Source: Areca catechu
Taxonomy: Eukaryota; Streptophyta; Magnoliopsida; Arecales; Arecaceae
Length of the DNA stretch: 64,000 nt
Assembly (NCBI GenBank): GCA_021397845.1
Contig: CM038038.1
Span: forward strand, 56,414,748-56,478,747
Direction: 5' to 3'
Positions 33,669 through 43,412 of the stretch are shown one piece after another. Position 1 is the first letter of the stretch. Each line of letters opens with the position of its first letter. Under the pieces are notes generated by a model. The model saw only the letters and a program-made list of their open reading frames with translations. It searched no databases and had not been told where the DNA came from. The position numbers and the translations under genes were made by a program.

Positions 33669-35264
33669 TGGTGGGGCACCAGTATCTGACATAGATTATT
33701 GAGCCCTATCTGGTTTACTGATTAGGATTTTGAGCCCTTGCCTATGTGTCAAATTTTGTAATCAAGCAAGATTGAGTCTTGTAATAAGTTGAGGTAATAT
33801 GCCCAAGTTGGTTTGTCTCAACCCTAGTCCAATTTAGTTGAGTCCCATTGAGTTCTGTACATTTGTATTAGTCCAGTACAGGTCTAATTTTGTACAAGAG
33901 AAGAGGATACCCAGTTTTGGAGTTCTGCCAAGCTTCATCCAGGAGTTAGAGGCCCTCACATCAGCCATAATGGGCCTTTGCTTTCCGCTCCAGATGTTTT
34001 GATGCCCTAGATGCCAAGATTCCTTCCAGATGCCTAGAGAATATTCCAAGGACCAAGGCGCCCCATGTTTCCAGGAATATACCAGGAACCCCAGTCCAAG
34101 AGTCTCTCAAGCACAGAAGTCCAGTAAGAGGAGGCATCCTAGGCTTTTCCCTAAGCGCATATGAAGATTTCAAGAACCAAGATACCTAGGGAATATTCTA
34201 GGCACCCCAGCCCAAGGTTTCAAGCCCACCTAGAGGCCCATGCACCCAAGCCCTTGGGAGGCCACCCAAGCCCAATAGAAGATGCCCCTTGCTACCCTAA
34301 AGTCCAAGCCCAAGTCATCTTGGTGTCCAAGCCCATAGAAAGCTCTTTGACTAAGTCAAATGATCAGAGAAATCGAATTAGAACAAGGAGAACAAGTTTT
34401 AATTTCATTTAAAGTGTATACTCCTAATCCTAAAGCCCTTTGTAATCCCTCTCCCACTCTACTTTGTAATTCTATCCTAACAAGGAGAGGGCATGAAAAA
34501 ACTATATAAATACCCCTCCCCTCCCCCTCTTGTGAGTAAGTAACTCTTTTTATGAATGAAACCCTACTGAAATTTAGTTCAATTATGTTCAATTATGTTC
34601 TTGTGATTGAGGTGTATGAGTGCTACTAAGTGTGCCCTAGTTCTTCCAAGCCTTGACCAACCAAAGCATCAGCATTCAAACCCTAACCATCTCAATGAAG
34701 AGAGCCCTAGCCATTCTTCAGCCAGAGTCTTCTTCCACCTCCAACCGCCAACTACAGATATCCTGATTTTTTTTTTCCCAAACCCTAGTTCTTCTTTTTT
34801 GATTTCTTATCTGTTCTCTTGCTAACCTCTGATGTTTGCTGGAACCCCGAGGTATTCACCTCCAAGAAGGAGGTCCTTTTTGCCTCCAGGACTGATCCCA
34901 GATAGCTGCCTGAACCGAGGAACTGAAGGCTTGTCTTCCAGGCAACAATCCCGAGTGTTGTGTGACCCCGACTTCGAGCAGATTTTCGAATCCGTGCTTG
35001 ATAAAATCCTTCCCCCTCCTAACTTTTAATTTGTTGAAGGTATGCTATCCTAATCAGGGGGTTTCTCAATCTTCGAGATCCTTTCTTTTATTTTTTTGCA
35101 TGAGCTCTTTGTGGGTATGATGTTCATTTTTATTACTAGTTTTCCTACTCATCTTTACTTCATTTCGGGTGATTAGCCTGCAAATTAAAATTCTAAATTT
35201 TTTTTAAAAAAAATTAGTTTTTATTTTCCTATAATAATGGTAGTCCTAGGATCATCCCTCATCA
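33669..35264 (+). repeat. Element H 5' LTR, Ty3/gypsy group of A
   Basis: Starts TGGTGGGGCACCAGTATC and ends CCCTCATCA. TATATAAATA at 34503-34512 is a strong core promoter. It is inserted in the leader of G. Only its LTR, primer site and 34 leader bases are in the window before element T begins. Confidence 0.87.
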
Positions 35265-35267
35265 GTT

Positions 35268-35279
35268 TGGTATCAGAGC
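35268..35279 (+). promoter_or_regulatory. Element H primer-binding site
   Basis: A perfect TGGTATCAGAGC three bases after the LTR end at 35264. Confidence 0.88.
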
Positions 35280-35313
35280 TAGTTTAGGATAGTTGCATCT
35301 TCATCAAAACACT

Positions 35314-35928
35314 TGCTGACGCTGAATCTACACCGACCGGATGGAGTGGTTATTTCGCTGGACCGCCATTAACCGGAACCTGCAAAACAGATCCCTGATC
35401 GGAGATTTTCTGGTGGGGGACACTTTGATGCCAAAGTTAGAAGAAACTCAGGCAGCAGCAGAATGGAGAGTTTTGGGAGCAGAGAGGGAAAGGAGAAACT
35501 CAAATTTCTGGAAAGAACTCAACCTACCTCGAGTGTCCCCTTTTATCGATTTTTATAGGCTCCAACGTAACTACTTGCGATTTTGGGAGCTGGAAAATGC
35601 AACCTCCACATAACCGTAAGTTGTGGCTATCAAAAAATTAGTTGAGCCGTGTGGGTGGTTACAACAACTAAAACAGATTTCAACTATTTTGGTGTTTAAG
35701 AAACCCACATGTTCAAGATTCTCCTTCTTCAAGAGTAAATCCGAAGTGATCTCAACATTCTCTTTAGCAGCGCTTCTAAAGGGAATATTTAGCTATACAC
35801 TTCGGAGAGGTCTTTTTCAGAAATAACAAAAGTAAACACTTACAATCAAAAAAATAAGATCGTACGCTCTTTGGATTATGTTGAAGAAATAAAGCCGAAG
35901 ACATTCGCTTGAGAGGCCAAGTCTTCAG
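35314..35928 (-). repeat. Element T left LTR, first part
   Basis: Matches 63732-64000. The minus-strand TATA-like CCTATAAAAA appears as TTTTTATAGG at about 35550. It is split by element E after TTCAG (35924-35928). Confidence 0.88.
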
Positions 35929-38352
35929 TGTGGGGTTCGGTAACCAGTGCGGAAGTATGGATTTCAAAAACTTTATGAAATCAGGTCCGAACCCTAATCC
36001 CAAAATCTCCTTATTAGCAATTAAAACTTATGACTACATGCATGTCCAAATTTAAACATAGTTTAGATACTAACCTCAGATCGCTATATCCAATCTGATG
36101 TAGAAATAAACTCCAAATAGAGTAACCTTTTGAACACACCAGGCGTCCACTTGTCCGCCCTCCGATGGTGATCCACACGGGCAGATGATCAAGACAGTGA
36201 CTCCTCAATTGGGTTCCTTCCAATCAAGTTCTACCCCAAGAACTTGATATATGGGCTATTGGCTAGGACTCCTCTAGCCAAACGGGGACCAAAACTTTCT
36301 CTCTTACTCTTCTCCTAGTTTTTAGCAACTTTGGCCCCTTAAGACACTCTTGTCTTAAGAATAAGCCCTTGTCCTAAAATAAGACAAGGCTTGTCTTGGA
36401 GGGAGAAGAAAATTAAGACAAAGTTGTCTTAATGTAAGAAAGAAAGAAAAGAGGCGCCTTCTTCCTTTACCGTCGGAGAGTTTCTCTCTCTGACTCTCCT
36501 TCTGTTCTGAGATTCGACAGAGCCTAGGCTCTGTAAAGGAATCAAAGAGGAAAGAGAGGAGGGGGAAACAGTCTTCTGGAGAGGGAGAAGGAAAGAGAAG
36601 CAAGGCTTCGCCGTAGAAAATCTGGAATAATTTTTTACGGTGAAGCCTTCTTCTTAAATAGGCGACAGAGAGGCGCCTTCTCATCTGAAAAAATCCTCTC
36701 ACGTCCCTCTCTCCCTTCTCACGTCTTCTCTCTTAATCTCATGGCCCTTGGGATTAATCTCACGACCTTTGGGATGGGAAGACGCGAAGAAGGATCGTGA
36801 AAAACACAGAAGGGCGCGCGCAGAAAGAAGAGTCGCGCCCCTTCGGTGTTTTTCTTTTCTTTTCTCACGGTATTTTTTCCCTTTTTGGAGAGTCCACGCC
36901 TAGGTGGACTCTCTTCCACGCCTCTTCAAAAATCACCGGCATTTTTTCTTTCCTTTCACGCAAAGACGCATCTTGGAAAGAGTCCACGCGCGTGTGGACT
37001 CTTCTCCTTGCGCGCGCGCGTGGGAAGAGAGGGGGAGGGGTTTTAGGCGATGTGGGAAAGGGGTTTAGCCTCTTAGGTTAGCCCAATTGCTAGCCTATAG
37101 TTAGCCCAACATTTTGTATCTTCAATTAGATTCAAACCGGAATGAATTTGGATCTAAAAAAGACCAAATCGGAACCCTAACTCGAATCCGATTCAAGTAG
37201 AAGTCATGGTTTGCAACACATGCTAGTGTGTTCATCTGCAAACGAGATTTAATTCCAAATTAAATCCTTGATTATCTGTCCTAAGTGTGTGACCCATTGG
37301 GTTCCATACTTAGCCAGCAGTGGGTCCGAGTGCAAGTTGACCTAATCTGATCAGAACTCATTCTAATCGATTTAGGTCAAATCGAGCTAACTCGAGTCAG
37401 TCAATTAGGACTCCTCCTAATTAGTGATCCAATTAAACCATTTAATTCGATCAACCCACAAGACAAGATTGACGTCTAGCAATGTGTCATGTCTACCCGG
37501 AAGATATGGAAATTCTGGTGTAATTCCAAAACTACCCTTCAGTGGAAAGTTCCCGTACAATTCGATCCTTCAATCATCTTGCATCCCGAATATAACTATG
37601 GATATGGAATCATGTCAAATCCAGTTTATACTCATTCCCAGCTCAGTCATTCACTAATGATTCAATTAATTCGATATTAGAAATCATTTCTAATATCTGT
37701 ACTTTGATCAAAGATTTCCTGAATCATCATCTGACCTAATTTGGCTAGATGCAATCTCCTCCTACTAGGAGTGATCAATTCCTTGTTGACCTACTCATTA
37801 CCTTCATATACAATTCACCATACCCAGCATCAACCTCGTGCATGACCCAGTGTCATGATTGAGATTGAACCAAAGCATGGGTTCATGTACATAAGGTATT
37901 ATGGCAGTCTCAGGTCATAGGACTACTTGTACAACTCCCACTATGTGAAAACATCTATTGACATGCAGCTAAGGCTCCATTAGATGTTCTCAAACTGGAT
38001 CTATTCAGTGAACTCATTCACTAATGAGCATCCACATCCTTGTATTAGTGTCCTACACAAATGACTGTGAGAGCAGTCACCCTTTTCAGCATACATAGGA
38101 TGTGCCAGTCTTACCGGAAACCCTGATCCCCAACTCAGGGTTCCTATGACTAGGAATATTCTAGATTAGGGTTTTAAGGCCTTAGATCTCACTGGTATGA
38201 TCTCATCATAGCCCTACAACAATAGCCCTAATCTATGGGGTTCATCATATAATGACACAGCGAATGATGAAAAAATTATTGCCTTTATTAATTTGTCAAT
38301 TTACAATGGTCTGGGAGATACAGATATTGGCTTATAGGGCATAATCCTTTCA
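35929..38352 (-). repeat. Element E 3' LTR (left)
   Basis: Starts TGTGGGGTTCGGTAACC and ends ATCCTTTCA. A minus-strand TATA-like site appears as CTTAAATAGGC at about 36653. Next to it lie a 14-bp inverted repeat and two AGTCCAC/GTGGACT hairpins. Confidence 0.95.
36602..36649 (-). repeat. Inverted repeat beside the E promoter
   Basis: AAGGCTTCGCCGTA (36602-36615) pairs with TACGGTGAAGCCTT (36636-36649) at 13 of 14 positions, with a 20-base loop. In the sense of the element it lies just downstream of the TATA-like site, so it would fold in the 5' end of the transcript. The same structure is present in the right LTR near 44085. Confidence 0.75.
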
Positions 38353-38366
38353 ATCTCCCACTTGCA
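38353..38366 (-). promoter_or_regulatory. Element E polypurine tract
   Basis: ATCTCCCACTTGCA is the reverse complement of TGCAAGTGGGAGAT. It touches the 3' LTR and lies directly after the stop of the RNase H frame. Confidence 0.85.
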
Positions 38367-39917
38367 CTAAAGCCAATCGCTCTTATTCTTTAACCCCATA
38401 CAATCGAGGTGGCGATCAAACTCCCGCTGTGGTAGAGCCTTAGTGAACGGGTCTGCTATGTTGTTCTTTGTATCTACTCTATTGATGCAGACTTCTTGTC
38501 TTTCGATTATCTCTCGGACAAGATGGAAGCGTCTCAGAATGTGCTTGGACTTGTGATGGGCTCTCGGTTCCTTAGCTTGAGCAACTGCTCCAGTGTTATC
38601 ACAATAGAGTGGCACCGGGTTCTCAATCTCAGGAACTACTCCCAACTCTGTGATGAATTTCTTCATCCAGACAGCTTCCTTGGCGGCTTCACTGACAGCT
38701 ATGTACTCTGCCTCGGTAGTTGAGTCAGCTACAGTCTGCTGTTTAGTGCTCTTCCAACTTACTGCTCCACCATTCAAGGTAAAGACATACCCTAAAATGG
38801 ATTTAATATCATCTGGGTCTGATTGAAAACTAGAGTCTGAATAGGCTTCTAGTTTAAGATCAGATCCTCCGTATATAAGAAAAATATCCTTAGTCCTTCT
38901 CAGGTACTTAAGAATATTTTTCACAGCCTTCCAGTGATCCTCTCCTGGATCAGCCTGAAATCTACTGGCTACACCCAAGGCATATGCCACATCAGGCCTG
39001 GTACATAACATAGCATACATAATCGACCCTATAGCCGAAGCATAAGGTATAGAACTCATTCTATTTCTTTCTTCAGGTGTCTTAGGAGACATCCTCTTAG
39101 AAAGACGTATGCCATGACCAATAGGTAAGTAACCTCTTTTACTTTCCTCCATGCTAAATCTCTTCAGCACCTGGTCAATGTACCTAGACTGGGACAAGCC
39201 AAGCATCCTTCTTGATCTATCTCTATAGATCTTTATACCCAGTATATAGGATGCTTCTCCCAAGTCTTTCATGGAAAACTGTTTCGATAACCATACTTTG
39301 ACTGATTGTAACATTGGGATATCATTCCCAATAATAAGTATATCATCAACATATAGAACTAAGAAAACTATGGCACTCCCACTAGTCTTCTTGTACACAC
39401 AAGGTTCATCCTCATTTTTGAAAAAATCAAATTCTTTGACTGTTTTATCAAATCGGATGTTCCAACTCCTGGATGCTTGCTTTAATCCATAAATGGATTT
39501 CTTTAGCCTACATACCTGATTAGGTTTAGTCTCCAAGACAAAACCTTCTGGTTGTGACATATAAACCTCTTCCTCAAGGAAACCATTGAGGAATGCAGTT
39601 TTTACATCCATTTGCCAGATCTCATAATCATGATATGCTGCTATAGCAAGCATAATCCGAATAGATTTGAGCATGGCAACAGGGGAAAATGTTTCATCAT
39701 AATCTATTCCCTGTTTTTGTCTGAAACCCTTAGCCACCAATCTGGCTTTATAAGTTTCAACTTGGCCATCTGCCCCAATCTTCCTTTTATAGACCCATTT
39801 ACACCCAATAGGGTTAATACCCTCTGGTGCATCAACCAAAGACCATACTTGGTTGACATACATGGAGTCCATCTCGGATCTCATGGCTTCCAGCCATTTG
39901 TCTGAGTCTCTACTCAT
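38367..39917 (-). CDS. Element E RT-RNase H part of copia pol
   Basis: The open frame of 516 residues covers copia reverse transcriptase and RNase H. RT: WVYKRKIGADG (41-51), the first catalytic Asp in QMDVKTAFLNG (Asp104), SIYGLKQASRSWN (141-153), and YVDD at 189-192. RNase H: YSDSSF (Asp361), STTEAEY (Glu402), YCDNTGA (Asp440), then HHKSKHILRRFHLVRE. All catalytic acids are present and the length is normal. The frame continues upstream of its first Met without a stop for about 20 codons, showing that it is the direct continuation of the gag-integrase frame, separated by a single-base change near 39965-39990. It would copy the element's RNA into DNA inside cytoplasmic particles. Confidence 0.95.
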   Translation of the reverse strand: MSRDSDKWLEAMRSEMDSMYVNQVWSLVDAPEGINPIGCKWVYKRKIGADGQVETYKARLVAKGFRQKQGIDYDETFSPVAMLKSIRIMLAIAAYHDYEIWQMDVKTAFLNGFLEEEVYMSQPEGFVLETKPNQVCRLKKSIYGLKQASRSWNIRFDKTVKEFDFFKNEDEPCVYKKTSGSAIVFLVLYVDDILIIGNDIPMLQSVKVWLSKQFSMKDLGEASYILGIKIYRDRSRRMLGLSQSRYIDQVLKRFSMEESKRGYLPIGHGIRLSKRMSPKTPEERNRMSSIPYASAIGSIMYAMLCTRPDVAYALGVASRFQADPGEDHWKAVKNILKYLRRTKDIFLIYGGSDLKLEAYSDSSFQSDPDDIKSILGYVFTLNGGAVSWKSTKQQTVADSTTEAEYIAVSEAAKEAVWMKKFITELGVVPEIENPVPLYCDNTGAVAQAKEPRAHHKSKHILRRFHLVREIIERQEVCINRVDTKNNIADPFTKALPQREFDRHLDCMGLKNKSDWL

Positions 39918-39934
39918 GACTGCTTCCGTATAGG

Positions 39935-42256
39935 TTAGAGGCTCATCATTTTGAATGATTTGGGCTTCATTATTTTAATTATGAACCCATACCTCTCAGG
40001 TGCCTGTCGCACCCTATCAGACCTACGGATAGGAGTGTGTTCAGGTTCTATATTAACTATGTTGTTACTTGACTGAGAAGTGTCTATTTGTTGAATCTCA
40101 TTAAGTTCGATATTTCTACCAGTGCCCTTTTGTAGGATAAATTCCTTTTCCATAAAAGTGGCATGCCTACTGACCAAAACCTTTTGTTCAGTAGGGTGGT
40201 AAAACACATATCCTATACTATCTCTAGGATATCCGATAAATAGACATTTGTCTGCTCTAGCATCTAGTTTATGTCCAAAATTCCTTTTTACATAGGCTGG
40301 ACATCCCCATATCTTAATATACTTAAGATTGGGCTTCTTACTTCTCCATAATTCATATGGAGTGCTAGAGACAGTTTTAGATGGTACTCTATTCAAGATA
40401 TAAGTTGCTGTTTCCAAAGCATATCCCCAGAAAGAAAAAGGTAACTCCGTGAAGCACATCATGGACCGTACCATATCCAATAAAGTACGATTCCTCCTTT
40501 CAGCAACACCATTTAATTGTGGTGTGTAAGGAGGAGTCCATTCAGAGATGATCCCCTTATCTTTAAGGTGATCAAGAAACTCAGTGGATAAGTATTCACC
40601 TCCTCTATCTGATCGAAGGATCTTTATACTTTTTCCTGTCTGTTTCTCTACCATACTTTGATACTCTAAAAATTTTTCAAAAGCATCGGACTTATGTTTC
40701 ATTAGATACACAAATCCATACCTTGAAAAATCATCAGTAAATGTGATGAAGTATGAGTATCCACCATAGGCTTGAGTTGTCATAGGCCCACATACATCTG
40801 TGTGTATGAGTCCTAATAACTCTTTTGTCCTTTCTCCATGTCCACTAAATGGAGTCTTGGTCATCTTACCCATGAGACATGATTCACAAGTTCCTAATGA
40901 CTCATAGTCATAAGGATCAAAGAAATTTTCTTTGTACAACTTGTTAATCCTAGTCTCACTAATATGTCCAAGTCGACAATGCCAAAGTAAGGTATTGTTA
41001 ACATCATCTCTTTTCCGTTTGTTAGAAACATGAAAAACATTGTCATTAGTGGAAAGAGTTAAGAGACCATTGCAGAATATGCCATAACATATAATTTCAT
41101 TAGATAAAGAAATTGAGCAGCCACTGCTCATTACATTCATAGTATATCCTTGTTTAAGTAACAAGGGTACAGATATGATATTTCTAATGATTTTTGGCAT
41201 ATAGTAACAATTCCTTAGCTCCAAGATCTTCCCTGAAGGTAACTTCAAAACATAAGTCCCTACATCTTCTGCTTGGATGGGGTCCCCTCCAGCACCGTAG
41301 AGCTCAAAGTTACCTTCCTTCAATACTTTAAGCCCCTGAAGTCCCTGCAATGATTTGTAGATGTTATGACCACAGGCGGTATCCAACACCCAAGTATTTG
41401 AAATGGAAGAATCCAATGACAAAATAGTATGAACTTCTTTCATACCTTTTGGTGCCTCTGATGCACCAGGCTTCAAACTTGCAAGGTAAACCTTGCAGTT
41501 TCTTTTCCAATGACCCGGCTTGCCACAATGAAAGCAGGTCATCTGTCCGGAGGCCTTCTTTCCTTTCTTCTTCTTAATGCCCCCTTTGGGATTCATCCTC
41601 TTATTGGAACCCCTTTTGCCTGTCTTCTTCTTATCCACAAGAAGAACTGGAGCCTTATTTTTCTTTACATGGCTCTCTGCTGTTTTCAACATATTCAACA
41701 GCTCAGGCAAGGAAGAATTAAGTTTGTTCATATGGTAATTAAGAACAAACTGTGAAAATGACTCTGGGAGTGATTGCAAGATCAAGTCTTGATTCAACTC
41801 CCCATCCATTACAAAACCTAATTGACCTAATCGAGTGATTAGATCAATTATCTTTAATACATGGTCTTGTACTGATGTACCTTCTGTCATCCTTGCACGG
41901 AACAACTGCTTAGATATTTCATATCTAGCAGTTCTACTGTGTTCTCCATAAAGCTCTTTTAAATTTAGCAGTATGGAGTTAGTATCCATGCTATCATGCT
42001 GCCTCTGCAACTCGTTAGTCATAGAGGGAAGCATAACACATTTGACAGTAAGTGAGTCATTTTGCCACATATTATATGTGGTCTTCTCCTCTTGCGAGGC
42101 ATCTTCCCTTGGTGGTTCCAAAATCGGGGTATCAAGAATATAGGAAATTCTTTCTTGACTGAGTACTATTTTCAAATTTCTCAGCCAATCAACATAATTA
42201 GGCCCAGTCAGTTTGTTGGCATCTAAAATACTACGGAGTGAGAGTGAAGAGGCCAT
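39935..42256 (-). CDS. Element E gag-protease-integrase part of copia polyprotein
   Basis: The 773-codon frame begins at MASSLSLRSILDANKLTG, a usual copia gag start. Gag core: residues 15-200. CCHC zinc knuckle: C241, C244, H249, C254. Protease: VLDTACG at 290-296, where the usual D-T/S-G reads D-T-A. The gag-pre-integrase zinc module is LWHCRLGH with CESC (H426, H431, C457, C460). Integrase core: Asp487, Asp550, Glu586 with DD(35)E spacing, then WGYALETATYILN and LFIGYP. It ends early at 39935 because of a frame change. The pol continues at 39917 in another frame. Confidence 0.95.
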   Translation of the reverse strand: MASSLSLRSILDANKLTGPNYVDWLRNLKIVLSQERISYILDTPILEPPREDASQEEKTTYNMWQNDSLTVKCVMLPSMTNELQRQHDSMDTNSILLNLKELYGEHSRTARYEISKQLFRARMTEGTSVQDHVLKIIDLITRLGQLGFVMDGELNQDLILQSLPESFSQFVLNYHMNKLNSSLPELLNMLKTAESHVKKNKAPVLLVDKKKTGKRGSNKRMNPKGGIKKKKGKKASGQMTCFHCGKPGHWKRNCKVYLASLKPGASEAPKGMKEVHTILSLDSSISNTWVLDTACGHNIYKSLQGLQGLKVLKEGNFELYGAGGDPIQAEDVGTYVLKLPSGKILELRNCYYMPKIIRNIISVPLLLKQGYTMNVMSSGCSISLSNEIICYGIFCNGLLTLSTNDNVFHVSNKRKRDDVNNTLLWHCRLGHISETRINKLYKENFFDPYDYESLGTCESCLMGKMTKTPFSGHGERTKELLGLIHTDVCGPMTTQAYGGYSYFITFTDDFSRYGFVYLMKHKSDAFEKFLEYQSMVEKQTGKSIKILRSDRGGEYLSTEFLDHLKDKGIISEWTPPYTPQLNGVAERRNRTLLDMVRSMMCFTELPFSFWGYALETATYILNRVPSKTVSSTPYELWRSKKPNLKYIKIWGCPAYVKRNFGHKLDARADKCLFIGYPRDSIGYVFYHPTEQKVLVSRHATFMEKEFILQKGTGRNIELNEIQQIDTSQSSNNIVNIEPEHTPIRRSDRVRQAPERYGFIIKIMKPKSFKMMSL

Positions 42257-42448
42257 TTATCTACATTTAAACAAAGAACGAAAACATAAGCAAACAACCA
42301 TGAAATGACAACACATAATTAAATTAGGACTTTAATTTAATTATGTCTCCCACTATTTTATCGAGCATCATAACCCTCTATACGATGATCGAGAAAACCT
42401 TAATTGATCTTTCTTAGTGGGGTTGAGATCCCAATCCCTCATAAAAGA

Positions 42449-42752
42449 CCTTGTGTGTACACAACAAATCTTATATAAGTTCATAGGTAGGAAAACTCTT
42501 TCCAATTGTAACCTGTACAATTCTCAACTTATCTCGGCCTCTAAAATATTAATAGCCTTGTGTATACACAACAAACTATAATATTTTAGTTAAGTAAGAC
42601 CCTTCATAGCCATATAGTCATGACTTTAATAGTAATACCCTTGTGTGTACACAACAAAATATTACTTTAAATCATGCCATAAACAAATAATTGTATTAGG
42701 CCAAAAATTGTGTTAGTCACCATATTAGGTCTTGTGTGTACACAACAAACCT
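42449..42752 (-). repeat. Four dispersed TTGTGTGTACACAACAAA motifs in the E leader
   Basis: On the plus strand the motif starts at 42451, 42558 (one change), 42641 and 42732, with AT-rich spacers between them. Its core TGTGTACACA is a perfect palindrome. The array lies between gag and the leader module. Function is unknown. Confidence 0.75.
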
Positions 42753-42849
42753 AGTATAGATCGTAACACAATGATGACCTATCATGAAGGAAGGCCAATA
42801 ATAGTATTTTAACACCAAGCATGTTAGTCAAGAATTAAATCAATCAGAT

Positions 42850-42993
42850 CGGCCAGGCTAGTGGAAGAGATGTGGGGGTCCCCCCGTTGCTTTCCTAGAC
42901 ACCAATTTAAAATTGGCCAGGTCAGTCAACGGAACCAATTAAAAACCACGATTCCCTTTACCTTCCCAGAACCACCTTTCTAGACACCGAAAT
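42850..42993 (-). promoter_or_regulatory. Leader module with CCAAT/ATTGG hairpin, element E
   Basis: On the minus strand: GTGTCTAGAAAGGTGG (about 42985), then ACCTGG, CCAAT, five bases, ATTGG and TGTCTAGG (42921 down to 42894), then GCAACGGGGGGACC and a CACTAGCCTGGCC block. The same blocks in the same order occur in gypsy elements A and J. Confidence 0.6.
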
Positions 42994-43399
42994 GACTAAT
43001 TATCCATCATGACTAATAATGCTTATCGGTTAACTATACTACCACTTAATATAATTTTAAGAGGGGTTCATGCAATGCCAGCACATTCAATTAAAAGCTA
43101 TCACATATATTAATACATGCTTTAAACTAAGCAAATATGTGAAATGTGTGCCATCATACTAGGACAACCATTTACCACATAATGGATACACCATTATGCC
43201 AGGGCAACCTTATTTCAGTATGATGGCTCCAGGGCTAATCATATCTCTAAGACAATTAGGGTTTCAGTGGAAAACCCTAACTGGTGGCAATCATCAAACT
43301 CATGTTCAATCAAAGACATGCACTGTGCATCAATATAAAAACTTTAACATGATACTACATCATGAATTGAACTTCATAAGTTTTAATCCTAATAAGGAT

Positions 43400-43411
43400 G
43401 CTCTGATACCA
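43400..43411 (-). promoter_or_regulatory. Element E primer-binding site
   Basis: GCTCTGATACCA is the reverse complement of TGGTATCAGAGC, a perfect initiator tRNA-Met site, one base from the LTR end at 43413. Confidence 0.92.
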
Positions 43412-43412
43412 C

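Noticed and set aside
36355..37081. Open frames repeated at 43913-44564
   Set aside because: They are the same LTR sequence of element E in two copies, with frames on both strands; the region is promoter and repeat sequence.
39935..39990. Programmed frameshift between integrase and RT in element E
   Set aside because: Copia elements normally use one continuous frame, the related element D shows no such signal, and no slippery site with a downstream structure stands out; a one-base mutation is simpler.
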